DNA from: an uncultured Clostridia bacterium
GTDB lineage: Bacteria > Bacillota > Clostridia > Oscillospirales > Ruminococcaceae
Direction of reading: 5' to 3'
NCBI GenBank assembly: GCA_947625915.1
Contig: CANQPX010000002.1
Location: 1 to 40,302, forward strand
DNA: 40,302 nucleotides
Part shown: piece after piece, positions 1 to 6,525 of the stretch
Layout: the number at the start of each line of letters is the position of its first letter
Position numbering within the stretch: position 1 is the stretch's first letter
Position numbers and translations under genes: made by a program
Notes under the pieces: generated by a model
Database searches by the model: none
What the model was told of the DNA's origin: nothing
What the model saw: the letters and a program-made list of their open reading frames with translations, nothing else

Positions 1-3
1 TTC

Positions 4-32
4 ATTATATCACATCCTCACTCGCTTGTCAA
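4..32 (-). promoter_or_regulatory. Leftward promoter P2 of a gene outside the window
   Basis: On the minus strand a perfect TTGACA (27-32) is followed after 17 bp by a perfect TATAAT (4-9). An A/T-rich stretch with ATTTTGAAAAA lies just upstream, like an UP element. Transcription would start a few bases beyond the left edge, so the product is not visible. Confidence 0.75.
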
Positions 33-102
33 GTACTTTTTCAAAATTTCTTTTCAGAATTTTTTCTAAGTCCCTCACGCCCTTCGTGAGTCAGCTTTTA
101 TA

Positions 103-131
103 TTCTACTACATTATGGGCTTTTTGTCAAT
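103..131 (-). promoter_or_regulatory. Leftward promoter P1, tandem with P2
   Basis: On the minus strand TTGACA (126-131), a 17-bp spacer and TAGAAT (103-108). The same ATTTTGAAAAA block precedes it as precedes P2, 99 bp away. Between the two promoters the transcript would carry a small hairpin (CTCACG/CGTGAG, about 75-90). Tandem strong promoters with repeated upstream blocks are typical of rRNA or tRNA operons in Clostridia; that assignment is inference. Confidence 0.7.
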
Positions 132-203
132 AGTTTTTTTCAAAATCGGCGAAATGTCCATGATGTTCGACTTTTTGCGCAGCTGTTATTGTGCAAACTG
201 TTT

Positions 204-226
204 AAAAACCGACGCTTTCGCGCCGG
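204..226 (-). terminator. Terminator of the antiporter gene
   Basis: Read on the minus strand: a 7-bp stem CCGGCGC/GCGTCGG (one G-T wobble) closed by a GAAA loop and followed by TTTTT. It lies 20 bp after the antiporter stop codon and separates it from the tandem promoters. Confidence 0.75.
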
Positions 227-245
227 CTTTCGCATATGCCGCTTA

Positions 246-1463
246 TTATGTACCAACCGTTTCGGCAGCTTTTTCTTCCGCTTTCGGCTCCGCATCGTTA
301 TCCTCACCGCGGTAAAGCAGCTTCATCACGATAGGCGTCGTTATCGACGAACATATTATCAGCAGTATGACCGATGCAAAATACACAGGGTCAAGAAGTC
401 CTACCGAAAGCCCCTTCTGCGAAACTATCAGCGCAACTTCTCCCCGCGTCATCATTCCGACCCCGACTTTGAGAGAATCTTTGCCTTTATATCCGAACGC
501 AAGCGACATCAGTCCGCAGCCTATTATCTTTGTTATCATCGCTACCAGTACAAATCCTATCGAGAACAGCAGCAGTTCAGGCGTAAATCCCGAAAACTCC
601 GTTTTAAGTCCTATGCTGGCAAAAAACACCGGTCCGAACAGCATATACGAGCTTATATCCATCTTTTCCGCAATATATTCCGAATCTTTCAGGCTGCAAA
701 GTATTATTCCCGCAACATATGCGCCTGTTATATCCGCAATGCCGAAATATTTTTCCGCAATATATGACATGGCAAAGCACAACGCAAGTCCGAGTATAGG
801 TATACGTCTCTGGTGAGGATACCTTTTGTCTATCATTTTGAAGATCTTGTATATGATGAAGCCCACAACTCCCGCGAACAGGAAGAACAGCACCGTACTG
901 ATGATCACCTGTAACGGGCTCGATTCGGGGTTTTTAAGACCTATAACAAATGTCAGCACTATAATTCCTATAACATCATCTATTATTGCCGCGCTGAGTA
1001 TGAGCGTACCGACTTTTCCCTTGAGTTTTCCGAGTTCGCGGAGAGTCTGTACGGTTATTCCCACCGATGTGGCAGTCATTATCACGCCTATAAACAGCGC
1101 GCGGTAGAACCCTTCCGAGCCTGCGGGAGAAAATCCGTAAAAGCACGAGTACAGCAGCCAGCCTCCCGCAAGCGGCACCGCAACGCCCGCACAAGCTATA
1201 GCCAACGCTGTGGGACCCGTTTTTATAAGATCTTTCAGATCCGTTTCAAGTCCCGCGGAAAACATCAGCAGCAAAACGCCTATCTCCGCCATTTGCGCCA
1301 GAAAATCCGATTGTCCAACAATTCCCAGAACGGAAGGACCTATTATAAGTCCCGCAACTATCTCGCCCACTACCTGCGGGGCTTTCAGCTTCTTTGCAAG
1401 CAGTCCGAAAAGTTTTGCGAACAGTATTATTATCGCAAGATCCTTAAATACGTTGATTGTCAT
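246..1463 (-). CDS. Cation:proton antiporter, CPA2 (KefB/NapA-like)
   Basis: A membrane protein of 405 residues expected to exchange Na+ or K+ for protons. It consists almost wholly of hydrophobic segments (about 12), beginning with the CPA2-type sequence KLKAPQVVGEIVAGLIIGPSVLG near residues 25-48, followed by repeated GAYVAGIIL and FFASIGL-type segments seen in this family. The C-terminus is a short acidic/lysine tail with no TrkA-N regulatory domain, so it is the short form. The ATG at 1463 is chosen because AAGGAAG lies 7 nt upstream; an in-frame TTG at 1484 would overlap that site. It has its own promoter and terminator and appears monocistronic. Ion specificity cannot be read from the sequence. 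Confidence 0.88.
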   Translation of the reverse strand: MTINVFKDLAIIILFAKLFGLLAKKLKAPQVVGEIVAGLIIGPSVLGIVGQSDFLAQMAEIGVLLLMFSAGLETDLKDLIKTGPTALAIACAGVAVPLAGGWLLYSCFYGFSPAGSEGFYRALFIGVIMTATSVGITVQTLRELGKLKGKVGTLILSAAIIDDVIGIIVLTFVIGLKNPESSPLQVIISTVLFFLFAGVVGFIIYKIFKMIDKRYPHQRRIPILGLALCFAMSYIAEKYFGIADITGAYVAGIILCSLKDSEYIAEKMDISSYMLFGPVFFASIGLKTEFSGFTPELLLFSIGFVLVAMITKIIGCGLMSLAFGYKGKDSLKVGVGMMTRGEVALIVSQKGLSVGLLDPVYFASVILLIICSSITTPIVMKLLYRGEDNDAEPKAEEKAAETVGT

Positions 1464-1518
1464 AGAAAAACTTCCTTTCGTCAATATTTATAATATGATA
1501 CTCAAAAAATCTTTTTGT

Positions 1519-1547
1519 ATTATATACCTATTTAATAGTAAAATCAA
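1519..1547 (-). promoter_or_regulatory. Promoter of the antiporter gene
   Basis: Minus strand TTGATT (1542-1547), 17-bp spacer, TATAAT (1519-1524), about 55 bp upstream of the ATG. Confidence 0.65.
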
Positions 1548-1645
1548 TTGCAAAATTGTTATTTTTGGTTATACAATTTATTTTTGTCACATAAGCTCAA
1601 ATTTACGGCAAAAGGTTAAAAATATATGTTCAAATTAAAACACTA

Positions 1646-1674
1646 TTGATTTTTTCGGCATCACGTTATATAAT
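1646..1674 (+). promoter_or_regulatory. Promoter of the GH26 gene
   Basis: TTGATT (1646-1651), 17-bp spacer, TATAAT (1669-1674). The expected start near 1681 falls on the first base of the GGGAGGG ribosome binding site, leaving a 5' leader of only about 13 nt. Confidence 0.7.
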
Positions 1675-1693
1675 TGTTATGGGAGGGATCATT

Positions 1694-2764
1694 ATGTTCC
1701 GTAAAATTTCATCTTTTTTATTGGCAATCGCCATAACAGCTTCATTGTCCGCCTGCAATAATAACAATAACAATAACAGCGCAGACGCACTTCAGACTTC
1801 GGGAACGGAAATATCCGCCGAAGAACAGCAGACCGCCGATCAGAACGGGCTTTCGCTTTCAAATCCCAACGCCACCGCCGAAGCAAAAGCCTTGTTTGAA
1901 TATATCTGCAATACCTACGGCAGCAGCATAATTTCCGGTCAGCAGGAGTCAACTTGGATGGGCAGTGAGCAATATGAGTTCGACTACATTTACGACAAGA
2001 CCGGAAAATACCCCGCCATACGCGGTCTTGACTATATGAACAACGATTTTGACGGCGTTGACCGCCGCGCGGAGGAATGGTTCAACAGGGGCGGGATAGT
2101 TACCATTTGTTGGCACTGCGGATGCGATTTTACCCACAGTTGGGACGAATGTATGAAGACCGAGCTTTCCGACTGGGACAAGGCTCTTACCGAGGGAACG
2201 GAAGAGTATGAACAGCTCCTTGCGGGCATGGACAGGGGCGCGGAAGCACTGAAAAAATTGCAGGAAAAAGGTATTCCCGTGCTTTGGAGACCTTTCCACG
2301 AACTTGACGGAGGCTGGTTCTGGTGGAGCAAAGGCGGCGCGGACAATTTCATAAAACTCTGGAAACTGATGTACGATCGTTACACCAATTATCACGGACT
2401 TAATAATCTCATCTGGGTATTCGCATATTCCGGCAACGGCAAAAATTATGACAAATGGTATCCCGGAGACGAATACGTGGACATAGTGGGTGCAGATTCC
2501 TACAAAGACGGAGCAAACGCGGATCTTTACGCGAAAGTCAAAGACGTTGCGGGAGAGAAAGTTCCCATATGTTTTCACGAATGTGGGCGCATACCGACAT
2601 CGGAGCAGCTGAAAGAAAGCGGAGCGCAATGGGTATGGTTCATGACATGGCACACCGACTACATCACATCGGGCAATGATGCGGAAGATCTTAATACTAT
2701 ATATAATGATGAATATGTAATAACGCTTGACGAATTGCCGCCAGATCTTTACGGAAAGAAATAA
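1694..2764 (+). CDS. GH26 family beta-mannanase-like lipoprotein
   Basis: A predicted surface lipoprotein of 356 residues. The first 21 residues form a lipoprotein signal with lipobox LSAC and Cys21, followed by an Asn-rich and then Ser/Glu/Gln-rich linker to about residue 60. The rest matches glycoside hydrolase family 26: WHCGCDFTH, then WRPFHELDGGWFWW (acid/base Glu203 after His202) and CFHECG (nucleophile Glu296). GH26 members mostly cleave beta-1,4-mannans, some beta-1,3-xylan or mixed-link glucan, so the substrate is inferred. No dockerin or carbohydrate-binding module is visible. The ATG at 1694 has GGGAGGG 6 nt upstream; an in-frame TTG at 1646 would lie in the promoter and is rejected. 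Confidence 0.9.
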   Translation: MFRKISSFLLAIAITASLSACNNNNNNNSADALQTSGTEISAEEQQTADQNGLSLSNPNATAEAKALFEYICNTYGSSIISGQQESTWMGSEQYEFDYIYDKTGKYPAIRGLDYMNNDFDGVDRRAEEWFNRGGIVTICWHCGCDFTHSWDECMKTELSDWDKALTEGTEEYEQLLAGMDRGAEALKKLQEKGIPVLWRPFHELDGGWFWWSKGGADNFIKLWKLMYDRYTNYHGLNNLIWVFAYSGNGKNYDKWYPGDEYVDIVGADSYKDGANADLYAKVKDVAGEKVPICFHECGRIPTSEQLKESGAQWVWFMTWHTDYITSGNDAEDLNTIYNDEYVITLDELPPDLYGKK

Positions 2765-2771
2765 GCAGCGC

Positions 2772-2794
2772 AAAAGGGGCTTTAAAGCCCCTTT
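2772..2794 (+). terminator. Terminator after the GH26 gene
   Basis: Symmetric hairpin with arms AAAGGGGC and GCCCCTTT around TTTAAA, ending in a short T run. A near copy stands on the other side of the repeat element at 3101-3126. Confidence 0.7.
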
Positions 2795-2795
2795 C

Positions 2796-3096
2796 AGTCT
2801 GTAGAAAAAGTATAATAGTATAGTTCGTTGTCAAACAACTCACAGGGTTGTTTGACAAGGGAAAAATAGAAATAATTTGTTAGTTTAAGGGGGCGCCCTC
2901 TATCGCAGGGCGCCCCCTCTTGCTGTCTACGACAGCAATTCACCCCTTGCGGAGCTCCTAAAGGCATTAGGGGATTTCGCCGTCTGCGGACGGCGACGAG
3001 GGCTCCGCCCCTCGACCCCGCCAGCGCGGCTGCGCTGGACCAGCTTTTCAATTTTGCGCTGCGCGCAAAATTGTTAAGAACTTTTTTCTACAGACT
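2796..3096. repeat. Multi-hairpin dispersed repeat, copy 1 (complete)
   Basis: A 301-bp element with terminal inverted repeats AGTCTGTAGAAAAAGT (2796-2811) and its complement with one extra T (3080-3096). Inside are consecutive hairpins: 2828-2858 (12 bp), 2889-2917 (11 bp, loop CTATCGC), 2920-2938 (8 bp, loop 3), 2943-2973 (CCCCT/AGGGG), 2978-2995 (7 bp, loop TGCG), 2997-3014 (6 bp), 3021-3038 (7 bp) and 3050-3072 (10 bp). A second copy lies at 31837. Stems differ between copies but keep pairing, which argues for selection on structure. There is no transposase. It lies between convergent genes. Whether it acts as DNA or RNA is unknown. Confidence 0.85.
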
Positions 3097-3100
3097 AAGC

Positions 3101-3126
3101 AAAAAGGGACTTTTAAAGCCCCTTTT
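3101..3126 (-). terminator. Terminator of the azlCD operon
   Basis: On the minus strand, arms AAAGGGGC and GTCCCTTT (one mismatch) around an A/T loop, followed by T residues, 8 bp after the azlD stop. It closely resembles the hairpin at 2772-2794. Confidence 0.65.
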
Positions 3127-3133
3127 GCATTTT

Positions 3134-3436
3134 TTATTTCAAAAATAACCCCGCGATAAACGCTGCCGCCGATGCCGACAACGCTACCACTATCAGCGGC
3201 AATCCAAAATACGAAAGTATCAGCGCCGCCGCAGTTCCCACTATGGCAGTAAGAACACTTCCCGTGCTGTAAAATATCGCCGGGATAGTCATGGCGCTAA
3301 GTACGGCATACGGTATGTAAAAAAGAAAACTCCTGAAAAACCGCGACTTTATTTTCTTACTGAAAAATGTGAACGGGATCGCTCTGACTAAATAAGTCAC
3401 TCCCGCCATCACGGCAATATATACGGCTAATTTCAT
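3134..3436 (-). CDS. azlD: AzlD-like branched-chain amino acid transport protein
   Basis: A small membrane protein of 100 residues, the usual AzlD length, with about four hydrophobic segments. It opens MKLAVYIAVMAGVTYLVRAIPF, the typical AzlD N-terminus, with the conserved basic stretch KKIKSRFFRSFLFYIPYAVL near residues 28-47. AzlC and AzlD together form an exporter of branched-chain amino acids and their analogues in the inner membrane. Its ATG overlaps the azlC stop codon as ATGA (3433-3436), so translation is coupled. A longer reading that starts in a different frame upstream is not used because it would overlap azlC almost entirely. Confidence 0.85.
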   Translation of the reverse strand: MKLAVYIAVMAGVTYLVRAIPFTFFSKKIKSRFFRSFLFYIPYAVLSAMTIPAIFYSTGSVLTAIVGTAAALILSYFGLPLIVVALSASAAAFIAGLFLK

Positions 3437-4128
3437 TCGCTTTCCTCCTTGATCGGGAAAAACGCAGCCCCGAGCATCGCTGCCGCCACTGCCGAAATTA
3501 TTACCGCAAATCCCGAAGATAATGTCGTTAAAACATATCTGAAAAATACGCTTATCCCCGCCGCTGTTATTACAACGATAAATACGCTCAGACTTTTCTT
3601 TGCCGGCGGAACTATTATCGCCAGAAACATTCCGTAAAGCACTATCCCCATTGCACTGCTTATCGCTGCGGGCAGCAATTCTCCCGCGGCTGCGCCGAGC
3701 GCCGTTCCGCCTACCCAGCCGAGAAACGCCGCAAATATCATTCCGTACATATATGAAGGCGTAACAGGTCCTTTCTGCGCCGAACAAACTGCAAATATCT
3801 CGTCCGTTATCCCGTATGACGCGGCAAGACGATGCGGCAAAGTGAATTTTTTGTCAAGCTTTTGCGAAAGTGAGATCGCCATAAGAGAATAACGTATATT
3901 TATCGTCAATTGTACAAGTATCATTTCAATTATCGTTCCGCCTGCCGCTATTATGTCAACGCCCGCAGCCTGCCCCGCCGAAGTAAGGTTCAGCGCAGAG
4001 ATCATTGCCGAAGAAAATACCGACAGTCCCGCGCCAACGGCTTTTATGCCGAATCCGAAGGATACCGACAGATAGCCTAAAGCGATAGGTATGCCGTGTA
4101 TCATACCTTTAGTGAGATCGCTTTTCAT
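3433..4128 (-). CDS. azlC: AzlC-like branched-chain amino acid exporter, large subunit
   Basis: A 231-residue multi-pass membrane protein. The opening G(I/M)PIALGYLSVSFGFG and the central QKLDKKFTLPHRLAASYGITDEIFAVC are typical of the AzlC family, the large partner of AzlD in branched-chain amino acid export. The start is taken as the ATG at 4128, because it overlaps the stop of the preceding aldo/keto reductase as ATGA, and GGAGG lies upstream (13 nt, a little far). An in-frame ATG seven codons earlier (4149) is possible but has no ribosome binding site. The gene is thus coupled both to the reductase before it and to azlD after it. Confidence 0.85.
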   Translation of the reverse strand: MKSDLTKGMIHGIPIALGYLSVSFGFGIKAVGAGLSVFSSAMISALNLTSAGQAAGVDIIAAGGTIIEMILVQLTINIRYSLMAISLSQKLDKKFTLPHRLAASYGITDEIFAVCSAQKGPVTPSYMYGMIFAAFLGWVGGTALGAAAGELLPAAISSAMGIVLYGMFLAIIVPPAKKSLSVFIVVITAAGISVFFRYVLTTLSSGFAVIISAVAAAMLGAAFFPIKEESE

Positions 4129-5159
4129 TTCTGCTTTTTTTCCTCCCATTCCGAAAGGATCTTTTTATAATCCTCATAATTCTTTTTAAGGAGTTCGGGA
4201 GTATTAAGTTCGTAGGGACATTTTTTTATGCACGCGCCGCAGCCTATGCAGTTTTCTGTCCTGCGCATTTCCTCCTGCATAGTCTCCGACAGCCAGCCTT
4301 CCATTGGCGCACGTCGGAGCATAAGCGATATTCTTGCGCATTGATTTATCATTATCCCTTGCGGGCAAGGCATACAATATCCGCAGCCGCGGCAGAAATC
4401 CCCGCAAAGTTCTTTCCGTTCATTTTCAATAAAAGCAGCCGTTTCCTCGTCCATAACAGCATCGTTTTCCATAAGAGCGAGCCACTCATCAAGTTCCGAC
4501 TCTCTTTGTATGCCCCATATCGGGAGAACATTGCCGAACTGCGTCATATATGCCATTGCGGCGCGGGAATTCCTTATCAGACCGCCCGCAAGAGCTTTCA
4601 TTGCAATAAAACCAACGTTTTTTTCACGGCAAAGCGAAACGAGTTCCAGTTCTTTATCCGAAGCCAGATAGCTGAACGGATACTGTAACGTTTCATAAAG
4701 ACCCGACTTTGCACATTCTTCCGCAACGCCGATCTTATGAGCCGTTATTCCGATATGGCGGATCATTCCTTTTTCCTTTGCTTCGAGAATAGCTTCGTAC
4801 ATTCCCGTACCGTCTCCCGGGGCATAGCAGCGATCCGCACAATGGAATTGATAGATGTCCAGATAGTCGCTTTTAAGGGCAGCAAGTGAAGTTTCAAGGT
4901 CTTTCCAAAATTTATCGGGCGTAACAGCCTGAGTTTTTGAAGCGATAAATATTTTATCGCGCATATTTTCAAACGCCGCACCGAGTTTTTCCTCGCTGTC
5001 GGTGTATGCCCGCGCGGTATCGAAAAAGCGCATACCGCCGTCATAAGCGCGTCTCAATATATGTACCGCGTCGTTTTTCGGTATACGCTGAACAGGCAGC
5101 GCGCCGAAAGCGTTCTGCGGCACGGTTATCCCGGTACTTCCCAAAGTGATATTTTTCAT
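4125..5159 (-). CDS. Aldo/keto reductase with C-terminal ferredoxin-type domain
   Basis: A 344-residue cytoplasmic oxidoreductase. Residues 1-240 form an aldo/keto reductase barrel with the catalytic tetrad visible: Asp47 (FFDTARAYTDSEE), Tyr52, Lys75 (ASKT) and His106 (YQFHCADR). The last 95 residues carry two cysteine clusters, CRGCGYCMPCP and CIGCGACIKKCP, expected to hold two [4Fe-4S] centres. Such fusions (COG1453 type) are common in anaerobes; their substrates are mostly unknown. It is the first gene of a three-gene operon with azlCD and has ATGA overlap with azlC, so a role in amino-acid or keto-acid redox balance is a guess from context only. Confidence 0.87.
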   Translation of the reverse strand: MKNITLGSTGITVPQNAFGALPVQRIPKNDAVHILRRAYDGGMRFFDTARAYTDSEEKLGAAFENMRDKIFIASKTQAVTPDKFWKDLETSLAALKSDYLDIYQFHCADRCYAPGDGTGMYEAILEAKEKGMIRHIGITAHKIGVAEECAKSGLYETLQYPFSYLASDKELELVSLCREKNVGFIAMKALAGGLIRNSRAAMAYMTQFGNVLPIWGIQRESELDEWLALMENDAVMDEETAAFIENERKELCGDFCRGCGYCMPCPQGIMINQCARISLMLRRAPMEGWLSETMQEEMRRTENCIGCGACIKKCPYELNTPELLKKNYEDYKKILSEWEEKKQK

Positions 5160-5205
5160 AGTATTTACCTTTCGTTAATAATGTCGGATATAGTATATTG
5201 CTCTA

Positions 5206-5234
5206 ATTATACATTATTATTTCCACTTTGTCAA
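5206..5234 (-). promoter_or_regulatory. Promoter of the aldo/keto reductase-azlCD operon
   Basis: Minus strand TTGACA (5229-5234), 17-bp spacer, TATAAT (5206-5211): a full consensus promoter about 47 bp before the ATG. Confidence 0.8.
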
Positions 5235-5286
5235 CAGCGCGGGGAACCGCTTTTTTATTCTTCGTGCAGTCATATTGAAAACTTAC

Positions 5287-5482
5287 TTAAGGCAACACCG
5301 CACAAAGACCGCCTTACGGCTTTGCCGCACATCTGCTTGCATATTTCCCGTCATATTGCACGAAAACTCCTTGACATACGACATGTATGCAAAAAGCTAA
5401 AGCTTTTGCGTCGTTTTCATACAATCTGACAAAAAATCTGACTGCGCATCTGCACGACAATCTTTGTGCGGTGTTGCCTTAA
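5287..5482. mobile_element. MITE with perfect 22-bp terminal inverted repeats
   Basis: TTAAGGCAACACCGCACAAA and two further bases at 5287-5308 are repeated as an exact inverse at 5461-5482, giving a 196-bp element with no coding capacity. If the outer TTAA is the target duplication, the inverted repeat proper is 18 bp and the element belongs to a TTAA-targeting group. Small internal dyads are present, e.g. CATAC/GTATG near 5378-5392. The right end lies 2 bp from the stop codon of the lipoprotein gene. Confidence 0.8.
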
Positions 5483-5484
5483 AT

Positions 5485-6297
5485 TTAAGACTCTGCTTGT
5501 AAATGATCAAACAATTCTGAACGCCACCCGTTATCTGTGCGTACAAGTTTTATAGGGTGTGTTTCTGTCCATTCGGTTTCATCATTTTTTTGATAAGCAA
5601 TATATTCAAATGAAATTTCATTATCATTTTTTTCAACTAATTGATATTTCCCTCCTTGAAAAAATATCGGACCGCCCTTTTCGCCCCATTCATAATATAA
5701 TTCATCGCCAATAAGTTTAAATCTCTTATCAGCCATTATTTCGTCAACGGCTTCTTGGGTAAAAATTGATCGAAGATATTCATAAAAACTTTGATAGGTC
5801 GAAACGTAATAATAGTCAGCGTACCCTTCAAATTCAATATAAAAATCACGCAATTCACCATTTTCATCAATATAATGAGTTGGTGTTTCACAAGTGCCAG
5901 GAATGATAAAATATTCTGTCTCATCAATAAATATCAAAGCTCTTATGTAAGTATCATATTGCTCATCACTTAAAAAGTCCAATTCATCTCTTACACGCCA
6001 ACTGCTTTTATCACACTTTTCAATATATTTTTCCAAATCAAACTCATATTCTCTTGATAATGCTGTTTCTTCGGAAAATTCTTTGGCAGTTGATCCTGTT
6101 GATTTTTCACCGGTTTTTATTAGCATAGTTGTTTCTGTTTCAATATTTTGACTTGCCTGTTTTGAAACAGCTGCTGTTTGCCGGTTTATATCATCTATCA
6201 ATTCTCCCTGCCCCGTGTCAGTATCAGCTTGACACCCGACCAAACCGCAGACTAAAGCAACCCCCGCAAGCAAAGATAAAAATTTGCTCTTTTTCAT
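5485..6297 (-). CDS. Lipoprotein of unknown function
   Basis: A 270-residue secreted lipoprotein not assigned to a family here. The signal peptide ends with lipobox LVGC and Cys22; residues 23-75 are a Thr/Ser/Gln/Glu-rich linker, and the remainder is an acidic, Tyr- and Phe-rich soluble domain with alternating strand-like segments (EYFIIPGTCETPTHYID, YYYVSTYQSFYEYL, GGKYQLVEKNDNEISFEYIAYQK). AGGAGG stands 9 nt before the ATG. It has its own consensus promoter with two phased upstream repeats. A MITE abuts its stop codon, so its native terminator may have been displaced. It is monocistronic, and its base composition is more A/T-rich than the sulfur genes beside it. Confidence 0.8.
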   Translation of the reverse strand: MKKSKFLSLLAGVALVCGLVGCQADTDTGQGELIDDINRQTAAVSKQASQNIETETTMLIKTGEKSTGSTAKEFSEETALSREYEFDLEKYIEKCDKSSWRVRDELDFLSDEQYDTYIRALIFIDETEYFIIPGTCETPTHYIDENGELRDFYIEFEGYADYYYVSTYQSFYEYLRSIFTQEAVDEIMADKRFKLIGDELYYEWGEKGGPIFFQGGKYQLVEKNDNEISFEYIAYQKNDETEWTETHPIKLVRTDNGWRSELFDHLQAES

Positions 6298-6347
6298 AAT
6301 AAAAGACCTCCTGAATTTACTTGAAGCGCGACCGCGCGTTCAAACAA

Positions 6348-6414
6348 ATTTTACATTTTTTTGAATAGTTTGTCAAGGGGTTTGCAGTAAACGCATTAAA
6401 AATTGCAGTAAACG
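6348..6414 (-). promoter_or_regulatory. Promoter with two phased direct repeats
   Basis: Minus strand TTGACA (6371-6376), 17-bp spacer, TAAAAT (6348-6353). Just upstream of the -35 the 12-mer CGTTTACTGCAA (minus strand) occurs twice, at 6382-6393 and 6403-6414, exactly 21 bp apart, i.e. two helical turns. This geometry is known from direct-repeat activator sites such as those of LytTR-type regulators; the regulator here is unknown. Confidence 0.7.
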
Positions 6415-6482
6415 ATTAAAATTTGGCATTAATTTGAATTGATATTAATAAATAGTTAAGAAAATTATTGCCCAAAAATAAT

Positions 6483-6514
6483 AGAGCTATTGTGTATCAA
6501 TGCACAATAGCTCT
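6483..6514 (-). terminator. Terminator of the sulfate-reduction operon
   Basis: A 12-bp perfect stem AGAGCTATTGTG/CACAATAGCTCT with an 8-nt loop, 12 bp after the cysN stop; on the minus strand it is followed by ATTATTTTT. Confidence 0.85.
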
Positions 6515-6525
6515 TTATATCGGCT

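Noticed and set aside
1949-2773. A 274-codon frame opposite the GH26 gene
   Set aside because: Shadow of the GH26 coding frame, whose catalytic motifs are clear; the antisense frame has no family features.
2794-3051. An 85-codon minus-strand reading frame in repeat copy 1
   Set aside because: It lies wholly inside the structured repeat, has no ribosome binding site and its composition (Arg/Gly/Pro-rich) is that of GC-rich hairpins.
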